Source: Pogona vitticeps
Taxonomy: Eukaryota > Chordata > Lepidosauria > Squamata > Agamidae
Assembly (NCBI RefSeq): GCF_051106095.1
Contig: NC_135787.1
Coordinates: 173,685,001-173,749,000, forward strand
DNA length: 64,000 bases
Direction: 5' to 3'
Shown: in pieces, positions 10,465 to 21,469 of the stretch
Layout: every line of letters begins with the position of its first letter
How positions within the stretch are numbered: position 1 is the first letter of the stretch
The notes under the pieces: generated by a model
The model's input: only the letters and a program-made list of their open reading frames with translations
Told to the model about the DNA's origin: nothing
Databases searched by the model: none
Position numbers and translations under genes: made by a program

Positions 10465-10986
10465 ATTGCTTATCTTAGAGAGGGCCTGTCCAAACAGAGA
10501 AATCTGGAGTACTGTAGACTGTTTTGCATTTAACAGGTTCTTATCTTTAGTATGGTCTATTTGGGTGACATCCTTTCATTCACACTGATGCTTATTCTTC
10601 TGTGAGAAGAGTCCACACAAATCTTTTGGATTGCTGGTTTACTCTTGTGTAAGTGTGCCTGGTTGACTCACAGAGAACAGCAGTGATGGGGCAAGTTCAT
10701 AGTGGTGGTATTGGCACAAGCAGAAAACCTCGAAGTGAAGGTTGGGGAGACAGAACGGAGGCAACTGCCCTTTCCCTGCCTTTCTCCTCAGTCCGGGCTC
10801 TCCTGGGTTTGTGCTGCCTTGTGACGGTGGAGCCCACAGAGGTGACATTTTCTAGCTGCTGTCCTTCAGCCGGCTGCAGTAGCTTTCCTCATTTTTCCTT
10901 TTCGTTAATTGAAGTAAGTGGCATATCAAAAGAGGAATGCATCAATCTAGCGTGGTATTAAAATTGCACTGCCTCAATTAGGGAAA
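10465..10986. other. no gene recognised
   Basis: Two overlapping opposite-strand frames near 10640-10960 lack any family signal and have no splice context that I can defend. Confidence 0.4.
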
Positions 10987-10987
10987 C

Positions 10988-10989
10988 AT

Positions 10990-11077
<88 letters not shown>

Positions 11078-11135
11078 TTAATTAATTAATTCGATTTTTA
11101 CCCTGCCCCTCTAGACAACGTCTACTCTATTTAAA
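10988..11135 (-). repeat. L2-type LINE tail with long (TTTA)n array
   Basis: About 88 bp of ttta repeat runs into attaattcgatttttaccctg and ctagacaacgtctactct. Read on the - strand, this is the 3' end of the L2 subfamily at 5497-6740 (gtagacactgtctagggg), followed by an expanded tail. Confidence 0.85.
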
Positions 11136-12486
11136 AAATATTAAAAAGTGTTTCCCGCCCCCATCCTCCTTTTTAATACCAGAACCTACCTATCACTTCA
11201 CAGGATTGTCCCTTCAGGTAATGTTGCCCACAGCTCCATTTGGGTGCAATCTCACTGTCTGCACAGGCTACACAATGAGCTAATTAGGACCACATTGAAT
11301 TGTACCAGATAAAATGGCTGCCCTAGCACTGTGGCAGAAAAGCGCACGACAGCTCATAAAGGGGCAAGATGGATTGATCTAAGGAGAAATGTGTGCGGAC
11401 ACTGTCATTTGGTTCCAACCAAAATCATAAAAAACAGTGGTCCATATACCGAGCTCTATGCCCGTCTGGATGGCTCGAAGTCAACACAAACTTGAAAGCA
11501 TAAAAAGGAGGAAGAACCACTGTTTGAAGACAACAGACACTTACTTGAATGCTAGCTCAGTTGGAATAAAATAAAGCCATCTTGCCATCTGAGCAAAAAG
11601 AGACAACTCCCCAGATATGGAGCTTTACATTGTGTAGTTATAAGTTTTTAAATGTGATTTTATCTGTACCCAATCTGATGTAAACTGTGGGTTAAATAGC
11701 CAATGTAGTTGCCCTCTTTATCTTCCCCACAAAGGTGGGCCCACATGGAGCAGTGAGACAGTTGTCTCTGGCAGAAATATTCACTGACGTCTGGGAGGAA
11801 TAGCGGTCCTCTGGTGAGGTCAGACTGCACAATAGGCTGAGGTGGGTGGAACCAGTGATGATTGGCAGAACCAGAGGGAAAATGGGAGTATTCCCAGACA
11901 CAGACATACGCAAAGTAAGTGAGTGTGCACACATTTACCTGTATACGCAGAACGAGTGGACACGCAGGCACGGTCTCAGGCCTCCATTTCAGCTGGAAAG
12001 AGAGGCAGGCAAGAGTGGACAGAGATAGCCAGAGACTGGGGTGGCTGTAATGGACCATTGATATCACAGCAAGCCAGCACTGCTGGAAGGACAGGCTGGT
12101 TGGCCCAGTGAATTTCTTGGCGTCTTTAGGACTTCAACATGGATCTTTGAAGTCCTGCCCAGCACATGAATTATCACTGCATACAGGATTTTATGTTATG
12201 TCTTACACTGTGCATCATCTTGAAAGTTCCTCAGTGGAAAGACTCTTAATTTTTTTTTTAAAAAAGTGAATTGATATTATTTATTCATATTGTTTGGAAT
12301 GTTACCTCTTTTCTTTGTTTCTCAGAAACATACACGGAATCACTCTTCGTCTGCCTTTCTCATGGTCTGATGCATATAAGCAATAATACAGAGAGAAAGG
12401 TCACCTCCTCAGATTGCTACAGCCCGTTCCGGGGTTTTATAGAAAGTAAATGAAAGGCACAGGCAGTTTTTCTTTTTTTTGTTAGA
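11136..12486. other. no gene recognised
   Basis: Open frames at 11660-12111 on both strands shadow one another and show no domain. A short patch at 11450-11510 may be a degraded SINE tail. Confidence 0.4.
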
Positions 12487-12645
12487 ACATATGCTTTGCA
12501 TTCAAAACGTCTCCGAGTTTAATCCCAGCCACATCAGGTAGGACTGGATAATACTCTTGTCTGAAACCGGAGGGAACTGCTGCCAATCAGTGTAAACAAT
12601 ACAGCCTAGACAGATCAGTTATATGACCCAGGAAACTTTCCAGCC
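12487..12645 (+). repeat. tRNA-derived SINE, degraded
   Basis: The order atgctttgcattcaaaacgt, gagtttaatcccagccacat, ggtaggactggataatactc and gctgccaatcagtgtaaaca matches a common squamate tRNA-derived SINE body (heads of the type tgctttgcatgcagaaggtc). The region corresponding to the B box is still visible. The 3' end is lost. Confidence 0.6.
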
Positions 12646-12885
12646 TATTAGACAGAGCTGCCAACTCTCCAGCTGCACCGTATGAAGATGTTAACTGGTG
12701 ACAAGATTACTTTTTATGCTGTGAAAAGCTTCTGCTGCTGTTTTCGGCAGACCAGACTTCTGCTCCAGGAGCAGGAGCAGGCCAAAAGAGAGCCAGCTAT
12801 GTTAGTCAATTCTTTCTTCAAAGCACCCATGCCAGAAAAAGGACATGGACTTTCCTGTCAAGGTAGACTTTTCATTCATTGAGAG

Positions 12886-13045
12886 CCACTTTGAGATAGC
12901 AGTTCAGATGTTAGTTGCGCCAGTCACACTCTCTCAGCCTGCTCTCGTTGACAGTCTTGTTGTGAGGACAACATGGAGATAGAAATATGCTGCTTCGGGA
13001 TCCTTTTTAAAAAAAGGCAGGCTATAAATGTAACTAGTAGATAAA
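12886..13045 (+). repeat. MIR/Sauria-type SINE remnant
   Basis: The phrases gccagtcacactctctcagc, gttgtgaggacaacatggag and ggcaggctataaatgtaact appear in the order seen in the middle and tail of this SINE group. The tRNA-like head is too degraded to define. Confidence 0.55.
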
Positions 13046-13199
13046 GTGCTTTTGACAAATCCTATACAGCAAGCTGGGAGATTTACTGATAAACAAAGGT
13101 CTTGGTTCACGAAATATTCTTGTAACTGGCAACATGTTCTGGCAACAGAAAGCTGCAATGGCATTTGATGATCAGAGGACAGAAATACAAGGTGAGGCA

Positions 13200-13272
13200 C
13201 ATCTATCGATCGATCGATCGATCGATCGATCGATCGATCTATCGATCGATCTATCTATCTATCTATCGATCG

Positions 13273-13343
<71 letters not shown>
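13200..13343. repeat. (ATCG)n-(ATCT)n tetranucleotide array
   Basis: The array starts as perfect atcg units, passes through a mixed zone, and ends as atct (GATA-type) units, 144 bp in all. The Ser-Ile-Asp/Tyr repeat frames over it are artefacts. Confidence 0.97.
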
Positions 13344-13968
13344 CCACCCATCTAGACCAAAGGTCTACTCTGGATGTGATGTCCACCCCTCCTCGGTGTT
13401 TTTCAATTTGTCACTTGAGAACATCATCAGAGCAACTCCTGCTGCTTCAAATGATAGTATCATCATTGATGTACTGACTATCAACAATAACAATACAGTA
13501 TTACTAGCTGACAATTTAGATGGTCTCCAAAAGTCATTCAATAAAATAAATGGGAAATGAACATGATCTAGAACGTATCTTAAGAAAACCACACTCATAT
13601 CAATCAGTAAAAGCAAGAATTGGCTGACCACAAGAGAGGAGAGCAGTAAAGATCTGAAGCAGAAGCGTGGAGTCTGTTGGGAGATACAAGCCCCTTGGAA
13701 TTTTATTGAACAAACAGTAGGATCAATGTCTCAGGACGGAAGTCAAAATAAAGATCCCAAGAGTAGCTTCCTTAAGATCAAGAATTCAATATGCACAGAA
13801 ACTTGAAACTTGCATTGTGAACGAGTACTGTACATTGTTATGTGCTCTTGGTTCAAAGCATGAGTTACCCAGCTAGCCTTTCAGTGGGACCTACTTCCCA
13901 GAATTTGCCTTTGGGCAAGCTAATTGATCCTAGAATGCCCCCAGGAGATGGGCATGGTAAACTATTTC
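13344..13968. other. probable old LINE remnant, family unclear
   Basis: The frame reading DSIIIDVLTINNNNTVLLADNLDG-type residues at 13430-13560 (in part VLLADNL, perhaps from LADDL) and the following aaacttgcattgtgaacgag hint at a BovB/RTE-like RT. The match is too weak to assign. Confidence 0.3.
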
Positions 13969-14040
13969 TGAATACTCCACACCCAGAAAATCCTGGAGAA
14001 GAGTCACCATAAATCAGAATGGACCTGACAGCACATAATG
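13969..14040 (+). repeat. SINE family B, 3' part
   Basis: tactccacacccagaaaatc ... gagtcaccataaatcagaat ... gacctgacagcacataatga is the 3' part of the tRNA-derived SINE found complete at 39868-40090. Confidence 0.65.
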
Positions 14041-15089
14041 ATTGATGTTATTAAATCTGTTGGACTGCACACATACACCCATCTGTCTGAGCCAGTATAA
14101 TAAGTGGTGAGGTATGTTGAAAGTTATAGGGCAGCAACATCTGAAGGCAGTGGAGGTAGGTGACCGGGGCCAATGAATCCAGGACATTGTGCAAACATCA
14201 CAGGAGCTGTCTGAGCTGTCTGAGCCCTGTCTCCACACCTTGTAGTGGCCATCACCTTGGCTCCTATCAAGTTCCAGCCCAAACCTGGAGTGCATTCATT
14301 GCACCCATGATCTTCTAAGCACCAGAGCCATCCCAGCTTGAATGGATACCCCCATCAGTAGTTTGCAGGACTGCAACCTCAGCCACAAATTGATCCCTGC
14401 TCCACAAATGAACACATGTTTGGGGTGTTTGTGATCTGTGCAAACAGGGCATGCTTCCAAGGGTACAAAAACACATTGTGGACCTCATTGCTCCTAGTGT
14501 GAGGAAGGGGTACCCCCTGCATAATTTCAGGGCGGCATATCCTGAGTGATCCCATCTTTTCCTCCCTGAGAGATTTTTAGATGGAAAGAACAAAGGAAGA
14601 AGTAGGGGCAGCCCACAGACCCAGCTCGTTGTGAGGGCTGGACAAGAACTTAGGGGATTCCAGATTCCAACCCCAAGGACCCCTGGAATTCATGGGGTGA
14701 TCTCGTCACCTTACTAGATCCCCCCATTTCTCTTTCTGTGTCTGTGTAGGGGCATCCCAGCCTGTCCTACCTCCCTAGGCTGCTCTAAAGTGCGGTGGAG
14801 GAGAGGCTAAGTAAGGAGGAGTCGGAGAAGACGTTGTGAAAAGAAAGTGGAAGAAAGCCAGAGCCACTAGTTCACTGAAATAAAGGTGAGTTCTCAATGT
14901 GACAACTCGAGCAATACGGAGGGATATCTCCTCCATTGCACACCTCTCTTGAGACACATTTTTGTCATCTTGAACCCCAAGCGTGGGTAACTTCTGGAGT
15001 TCGTTTCAGTGACTTCCCTCCTCCACAAGACTCTTTTCTCAGCTGGGCTCTCTTGGGGGGGGGGTTCCACTATAATTAAGGAACGATGG
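14041..15089. other. no gene recognised
   Basis: Moderate-GC DNA leading into the CpG-rich region, with several short overlapping frames on the - strand and no domain. No upstream exon of the reductase could be recognised. Confidence 0.4.
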
Positions 15090-15646
15090 CCCATCAGTCG
15101 GGAGGGGGAGGGCGCGTCGTCGTAAAATAGCGATACAATACAAAGGTTGCCTTGTATTTTATAGGTTTCCAGCGAGATCTCTTCTCCCCGCTCCCTCCGT
15201 CACCAAGTAGAGTTCGGATGCCCCGTCTTGCCCCTCTCTTGCGGAGCTCCATCAAGCCATCCGACGGAAGAAAAAGAGCGGGAGAGAGCGAGCCAAAGGT
15301 GATGCCCTCCGGCCACGGCCAGAGTACCAATCGCTTCCCTCTGGTGAAATGCCAACGCGACCGCGGCTCGTATTTAACAGATGGCGAACCGATCGCCGAC
15401 GGCACACGCGATCCAGCGGCGGCAGATGGGAAGGCGCCGTTCCCTGCTCGCCTGCGCCCTCTATCGATCGGAGAGGCCGTCCTCCCCCCGGAGCACGTTG
15501 GATCACACAAAAGGCCATTCTTCCCCGAAGAATCCCGTGTATCAGAAAGAAGAAGTGCGTCGGCCGGTGGGTGGGTGACCAAAACCCCCCATCCTCACCG
15601 GGTGTTTTTTTTTTCCCTCCCCCTTTAAAAAAAATCCGCATCAAGA
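15090..15646 (+). promoter_or_regulatory. AKR1D1: CpG-rich promoter and 5' UTR region of AKR1D1
   Basis: CpG dinucleotides become frequent here (ggcgcgtcgtcgtaaaatag, gaaatgccaacgcgaccgcg, gcacacgcgatccagcggcg), unlike the AT-rich flank. The block ends in a pyrimidine-rich stretch and tttaaaaaaaatccgcatca just before the start codon. No single transcription start or TATA box can be fixed from sequence alone. Open frames of 130-165 residues on both strands are what GC-rich DNA yields by chance and do not match a family. Confidence 0.6.
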
Positions 15647-15742
15647 ATGCTCAATCTCACCGCCGAAAGCCACCGTTTGATGCTGAACGATGGGAACAGC
15701 ATTCCTGTGATCGGGCTGGGAACTTACGCGGATCCCGCAAAG
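15647..15742 (+). CDS. AKR1D1: AKR1D1 coding exon 1 (steroid 5-beta-reductase)
   Basis: Exon 1 encodes 32 residues: MLNLTAESHRLMLNDG, then NSIPVIGLGTY, then ADPAK, followed directly by GTAAGA as splice donor. The NSIPxIGLGTY block is the first beta strand and turn of the AKR1 barrel. It matches AKR1D1 (NSIPIIGLGTY as I recall it) better than AKR1C enzymes, which have HFMPVLGFGTY-type sequence. The family enzyme is cytosolic and NADPH-dependent; it reduces the 4,5 double bond of 3-keto-4-ene steroids to the 5-beta form for bile acid synthesis and steroid clearance. The ATG has a purine at -3, and upstream in-frame sequence is simple-sequence UTR. The N-terminus is about one residue longer than the human protein as I recall it. 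The catalytic residues lie in later exons. Confidence 0.88.
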
Positions 15743-15954
15743 GTAAGAAAGAGCTGAGCTGCCCGCACTTTCTCCCTCTCTTGTTTCGTCTGCCTTTCTC
15801 TCCAGAGTCGATCCTGTGGACTTGGGTCAGATTTTATTTTTTTTAATGAATACAATTTCGCAACGGCTTTTGGTAGGACTTTAGATTCTTGGCGTGCGCG
15901 AGTCCATCCAAGGTTCAGAAATAGAAGCCCCACTCAATTCGGTGCAGGAAAGCG

Positions 15955-16056
15955 AGAAGGAGAGAGAGGAAGAAAAGAAAGAAGGAAAGAAAAGAAAGGA
16001 AGGGAAAAGGAAGGAAGGAAGGAAAGAAAAGAGAAAAGAAAAGGAAGGAAGGTTGA
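15955..16056. repeat. Polypurine GAAA/GGAA tract
   Basis: About 100 bp of almost pure purine on the + strand, made of irregular gaaag and ggaag units. It lies about 210 bp downstream of the exon 1 donor. Confidence 0.9.
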
Positions 16057-16687
16057 GCCTTTATAATAAATTTAAATTTTACCTTTCCAATATTTAGCAA
16101 AAGAAAACAGGGGAACCTATTATAGCATGTCTAATTTAATTTTAGTGGAAGGTTTCGTGGATTAAAATCCGTTTCCACCTAACACCCGTGTTTGCAATAT
16201 TTGCCAGCTCTGGGCAAAGAAAGCCCAGTGCAGTGATTTATCAACCAGTCAAAACTTCAGCCTATGCTTTTCATGGGATGATCTCTTCCGGGGACCTCGG
16301 GGGCAACGATCCCCTGGAGTTCAACAGCCTCGCTTCCTGGAAGGCTTGCGGGGCTGTCGATGTATGTCGAAGAGCAAAAGGAGCCCGAGGTGTCCTCATG
16401 TGATACCCACCTACGTGGGAATGACCTCCTTTTCCCACGATAGGGATCGGGGCTGGGAGAACCTGCCCAAGTCCTGCCCCCTGGTGGCTGGGGCTTACTC
16501 CTGAGTAAACGGAGGCAGGAATGAGCCGCAAGCATGGGTCGGGTGGGGATTTTTCGTGCGACCCCCCCTCCTTCTCCACCCCCAGTTCTTTCATTCTTCA
16601 TTCTTTGGCCCCCAACGAAGAACTTTGGAGAAAATTGCTTGGTAGATCAGTAGTAAAAAGTATTTGCACAACTTTGCATTTGGGGAT

Positions 16688-16690
<3 letters not shown>

Positions 16691-16775
<85 letters not shown>
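16691..16775. repeat. (CA)n microsatellite, about 42 units
   Basis: An uninterrupted ca/ac run of about 85 bp in early intron 1. The His/Thr-rich and Cys/Val-rich frames over it are artefacts. Confidence 0.98.
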
Positions 16776-16777
<2 letters not shown>

Positions 16778-17374
16778 CTAGGCGCCCTAGGGAAGAACTA
16801 GGGAGGCGAAGGCCACTCTTCTCCCACCTCGACTTAAGCAACGGGGGCCATTTAGCAAGTGCCCGGCTTGGGCTGGATCCGGCCCCTTGTCCTGCAGCCT
16901 CGTAGCTTCCGAACAGTGCTGAGGTCGGGAGAGGTTTTTATGGCTCCCTAGCCTTTCACCGGCTTGGCTCCCGTTCAGACGGGCTAACATCATTTCCGGG
17001 CAGGTAGGGTGGCATAATGGGAATGGTAGTCCTGCGGATTGGGAAGGGGTCCGAGTTAGGAAAGGTTTTCATGATTCAGGTTCTGATCTTGCTATCCTAT
17101 TCTTTGACTTGTCAAATAACGGAAAGGGGGTTAAAAAGGAGACCTGTAATACTGGGACAATAGGAGGCCTGGGACAGGGTCTAAGGGGGAAGGGCTTCTC
17201 CTTTGGTGTGAGCGGGTTCCTCTCCCAGAATGCCCTTCTTTGCTTCTTATCAGCTCCTGGGGAAAAGGCAGGCTGTGCCATTGTTTGCAGGATCTCACTT
17301 GTGTATTTGTCTTTCCCGGCGCTGAATAGCCCCTCTAGAGCCTCCGGGTGAGGGATGGCGAACCCTGTAGCCCA

Positions 17375-17455
17375 GCTTCGTGGACGACAACTCCCAGAAC
17401 CCCTAGCCTGCAGGGCCAAGGCTAAAGGAAGATGGGAGTTGTAGTCCGTGGGATC
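17375..17455. repeat. hAT-like fold-back fragment
   Basis: gacgacaactcccagaaccc on the left and gatgggagttgtagtccgtg on the right form an inverted repeat, with ccctagcctgcagggccaag between. It has the same core as the 136-bp hAT MITEs but lacks their outer ends. Confidence 0.55.
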
Positions 17456-17601
17456 CGGCGGGCCAAAGATTCGCCCGCCTTGACGCTTGATGAGAAGTCG
17501 ATTTTTTAAATTTTTATTTTATTTATCTTTTTTGGAACCCGGGATCCTCATGCTGGCCGGTGCGTGTGTGTTTCTCAGTGTAGTTCCTCTCTCCCCCACA
17601 A

Positions 17602-17603
17602 AA

Positions 17604-17650
<47 letters not shown>

Positions 17651-17652
17651 AA
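17602..17652. repeat. (AAAT)n microsatellite
   Basis: About 12 perfect aaat units. The upstream phrase does not clearly identify it as a LINE tail. Confidence 0.95.
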
Positions 17653-17739
17653 AATTGGCCAAGCCCTAGCCAAAATCCCACAGATAACATAGCCTGAGTC
17701 AGGATGGGCAAGTTTGTACAGCTTCAGAATTCGTCCCTA

Positions 17740-18960
17740 AAGATGGGGTTTCTGTTTGCTAGGTAGGTCCCATCCTGCGCAGGTGGCGCAACTTTGGAAA
17801 GGTTTCCCCCCCCCCCGCCTCGTCCGCTGAGGACTGTTGTCCGAACAGTAAGATGATTTAAGATCTGCATGGTTGAAAAATAGGAGGTTAGCTCCTCTCT
17901 GTGTACATCTCTTCTTCCCTCACGGCTGAGCGCCTGATGACGGAGGGCTGGATGCGTCCCGTCAGTCTGCCGGGCACCGTCGCCTTCGGGGTGGTGGGGA
18001 AAGCTTCTGCCTAGGGGGTGGGATGATTCATGGATCTTGCCAATGCCCCGCGGTGCTTCAGTCCTCCAAAGCATGAGTATTTGGGGTCCTGGACGAGGTC
18101 CGAGACCGACGGCCAAGCAACCTATAGGAGCCATATTCCAAAAATCGTTAACTCCGCCGAGTTTTGTTAAGTGCTGAGCAGGATCGTTCCTCCTCCTCCT
18201 GCCTCGCTTCCGATCTGAAATCGTCCACGATCGGTGACTTGAATGTCCCCGAACAACCTTTCCCGCCGCCTGCCTCGTAACAGGCATAAGGAAACCACGA
18301 ATACCGCTAAACATCTCTTTCTGAGGTCACCCGTTGGGGAAGGAAATCGGATCTGGCGCTTGGCCCCTCCTCGCGGCGGCTTGGCACCCTCGCCTCAGTT
18401 CCTAGAAACTTGGGCTTCCAGCTGCGATTGCTCCACTTCCCAGCTGCGGCGGTCCTGCAGAGCGAAGAGCCCTTGGATCCGGCCTGGGGATGGCAAGAGA
18501 CTGGAACTCGCCTCCTCTGCCCGCCTGCCAGCCCCGCGGCGCTGAGCGCGTCTAAAAGGCGGTCGCCCTGCGCTTGGACCCTCCGGCGCCTGGGCAGGGG
18601 ATGCCAAAAGCCGAGATGCCGCCCCCCGCCCCGATTGGACTACAACTCCCAGAATCCCCGGGCTGGTAGCTCCAAGGCTAGAGGACGGTGGGAGTTGTAG
18701 TCCGTAGCAGTCAGGCAAGGAGCTCCCCCTCCCCGCCGGCAAAGCCATCTGCGTGGGCCCCCGGGGCGGAATGCGGCTGGGCACCCGGGCTGATCTTCCT
18801 TTTCATGCCGCCTTCTTCAAGTCAAGCCAAGCATGCCTGATGCGGACCGTACGAGACTCCTCTTCCCCCCTGTGTTTGCTTAGCAAGAGTTCCGCCCGGG
18901 CAGCATCGCTCCAGACCCCAGGGTGGAAGGCTCGCACGCCTTGATTAAAGGTCTTAAATG
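17740..18960. promoter_or_regulatory. CpG-rich block in early intron 1
   Basis: This stretch is clearly richer in CpG than the rest of the intron (for example gccccgcggtgcttcagtcc, cctcctcgcggcggcttggc, ctccggcgcctgggcagggg). It contains open frames of 100-196 residues on both strands that contradict each other and match no family I know. It may be an extension of the promoter CpG island, an alternative promoter or an enhancer. It includes one hAT-like fold-back at 18637-18712. Confidence 0.4.
18637..18712. repeat. hAT-like fold-back fragment
   Basis: ttggactacaactcccagaa on the left and ggtgggagttgtagtccgta on the right form an inverted repeat inside the GC-rich block. Confidence 0.6.
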
Positions 18961-19145
18961 CCAAGACACGTATTTATGAAATGGAAAAAAAATTAAAGGT
19001 GGGGGGAAGAGTTGCCTTTTGGACTACAACGCCCAGAACCCCCAGCCCATGGCCACACGGTTGAAGTGGTCGTCTGAAGAGCAACGCTTCTGGGTTCTGA
19101 TTACATAAACCTGTCTGCAATCAGTATTACTACCACCATTGTTTC

Positions 19146-19330
19146 ATGGAATCATAAAGCAGGAAGGGGACAGTAAGGCCATTGAGTCCACCCCCCCTGC
19201 TCAAAGCAGGAAGCCAAATCAAAGGGCATCTGCCAGGTGAATGTCTAAATTTCTCTGGAATGCCTCCAGGGTTGGAGCGCTCGCCACCTCTCCAGGCAAC
19301 TGGTTCCATTGCTGCACCCGCTCTTATTGA
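19146..19330 (-). mobile_element. CR1 LINE 3' end, truncated
   Basis: On the + strand it reads ggaatcataaagcaggaagg ... aaggccattgagtccacccc ... ctctggaatgcctccagggt ... aactggttccattgctgcac. This is the reverse complement of the CR1 3' region, and it aligns with copies at 40428-40660 and 44038-44172. Confidence 0.85.
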
Positions 19331-20358
19331 TGCTGCTGCTACTAGGAATAATCAGTGTTTAAATGTAGCCCATCAGTAGTTCTTTGCTGTGCTGGTTTTT
19401 CATTCCTGGGAAAATGTAGTGGTAAAGAAAACAATGAAAAAGTCCCTGTGGCATCTTAAAGACTGGGCTTTTAAAAAAACGCCACAGGGCTCAGTGTTGA
19501 TTTTAGAAGGGAGTATTCAAAAACGTCTTGTTCTTATAATGCAGCTTGGAAGAGTTGCTTTTTTGGACCACATTTCCAAGATGCCTCAGGCCAACACGCC
19601 CATGTTGGGTGCAGTTTTGTTTTATTTATTTTTTTAATCTAAGTGATCCGTGCAATGTTATTGTCTGCGTAGTCTTGTAGTCTTTACCTAAAAGTGCGCT
19701 CCTCAGGCTTCATTCTCTTGGAGGGATTTGATGAAGAACGCATGCCAGTGGTGGAGTTGGGGGGGCACTTCCGATTCTTAAGATCATCATCACGCCATGA
19801 TGCCTCTGCTTCTCACCCTGGCAATTCTAATGAGAGAAGACTGCTCACTTAGTTATCATTCTCTTAAAAAGATAATAAAAGAGATGAAAAAGATTTGCTT
19901 AATAGTTTTGTGGGCTAAGGTATATGTATGCATGCAGAGTTGGGGAAATGACTTCAATTTAAATAGAAATGACATATTTTTCAACACAGGGGAAAGACAG
20001 TGACCAGGTGACCTGTGCATTTGTCCGTTCTGCCACTGTCATCTTTTTGAATGGTTATTTGCATTTAACCCTAGACTTGACTGGACCTCATGTCAAACTG
20101 AGAATGCTTTCAAATTGAGGTCTGCTCTCTGTTGAGTCAAGTGGCCAATTACATCATCAAAACTAAATACATGTCCCCCCCTTTATTTAAAAAAAAAAAA
20201 GGAGGACACTGGTCTGCTCATGCTGGCTGAAGATAGTGGGAGTTGTAGTAAAAACATTACCAGCTCTGTACTTGGGGTGGCTTCATTGATCAACTAAAGG
20301 AGTACAGAGAATGAGTAGGGAGTGTCTGGGTTCATGGTGGAAAACAATAGCAGATGTT
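19331..20358. other. no gene recognised
   Basis: Intronic sequence. Short patches at 19435-19470 (gtggcatcttaaagactggg) and 19545-19580 (fold-back-like) look like degraded repeats, nothing more. Confidence 0.4.
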
Positions 20359-20615
20359 CAGTTGTAGTGCAGTGGTTAAACTGCAATACTGCAGTCAAAA
20401 CTCTGCTCGTGACTTGAGTTCAATCCCAATGGGCTGTGATGGCTGGCTCAATGTTGACTTAGCCTTCCATCATTCTGAGGTTGGTAAAATGAGTATCCAG
20501 CTTCCTGGGCATGGGGGCAACGTGTAGCCTGCATAATCAAATTGTAAACAGTCCAGAGAGTGCTCTAAGCACTATCGAGTGGTGTATAAGCAGCACACTT
20601 TGCTTTTTTATTTTC
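20359..20615 (+). repeat. tRNA-derived SINE, family A
   Basis: Full-length copy: gttgtagtgcagtggttaaa head, ttgaggttggtaaaatgagt-type middle at 20478-20500, gtagcctgcataatcaaatt, and a tail ending cactttgcttttttatt. Confidence 0.8.
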
Positions 20616-20999
20616 CCAAATCTGGTTTGGGTACTAGAGGTACAATACTAGATTGTAGTTCCCACAATGCTTAATGGCCAGTGGAAATTGTAGTGCAACA
20701 CACTTGCAATGTACGTAGATTTGGGAAGGCTGCATTATGTATTTTGTTGTCACAAGTATATTTTCCAAAAGAACATCTACGGTGTGTAGTAGGTGAAATC
20801 CATTCACTCACCTCCTCCTGCTGCAGATCTTTGTCAAGTCTGGTCTTGTTATGCAAGAATGTCAGATTAAATACAAAACAAAGCAGCAGCAATAACAAAC
20901 AACAACAACAAAAACCCAGGACTCAAAACTATGATGGCACCTTGTGAGCTTTTGTGGATCACATCCACTTCCTCGGAGATTAGAGTGAGACTATATCAT

Positions 21000-21130
21000 C
21001 ATCATCATCTTAGAACTGCACAATTGGAAGGCACCCTATGGATCATTAAGTCCAGCCCCTGTCAGGGAGACACAATGGGGAATCAAACCTCCAATCTCTG
21101 GCTCAGCAGCCAGAGACTTAAATCACTGAG
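21000..21130 (-). repeat. tRNA-derived SINE, family C
   Basis: On the - strand it starts with tcagtgatttaagtctctgg and gctgagccagagattggagg (A- and B-box-like), then a short body to gatccatagggtgccttcca and a gatgatgatgat tail. Similar copies are at 51892-52178 and 53432-53572. Confidence 0.75.
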
Positions 21131-21469
21131 GAATAAGAGCTATATTGATACATGGCCCTGTGACCAGATGGGAATATAGATAACAAAGTGACAATGGTTT
21201 GTTGGTAAAGGAAGAGGATTATCAAGGTGTGAATATTTTCAGTTATCACTCTACAAGATAACAAGCACCGTTGACACAAGTGGCATACAGTGGAAATCAA
21301 TGTAAGATTTCACAATGACATTTAATCCTTTTGAGTGGGTTTCCAACAACTTTATAAACCTTATCTCAGCTATTTCTCTTTCAAGTATACTTCTGCACTG
21401 TGCCCCCTTTTTTTTATGCAAGGGACACTCAAATAACATAGCAGTTAAAGCTCTCTCTGGGCAATATAT
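21131..21469. other. no gene recognised
   Basis: AT-rich intronic sequence between two repeats. Confidence 0.4.

Noticed and set aside
15152-15846. Open frames of 130-165 residues around the AKR1D1 start
   Set aside because: They are what GC-rich DNA produces by chance. They overlap the true exon in the wrong frame or lie on the other strand and match no family.
17724-18314. 196-residue - strand frame
   Set aside because: It lies in CpG-rich intronic DNA, has no domain, and contains a low-complexity Gly run from a poly-C patch.
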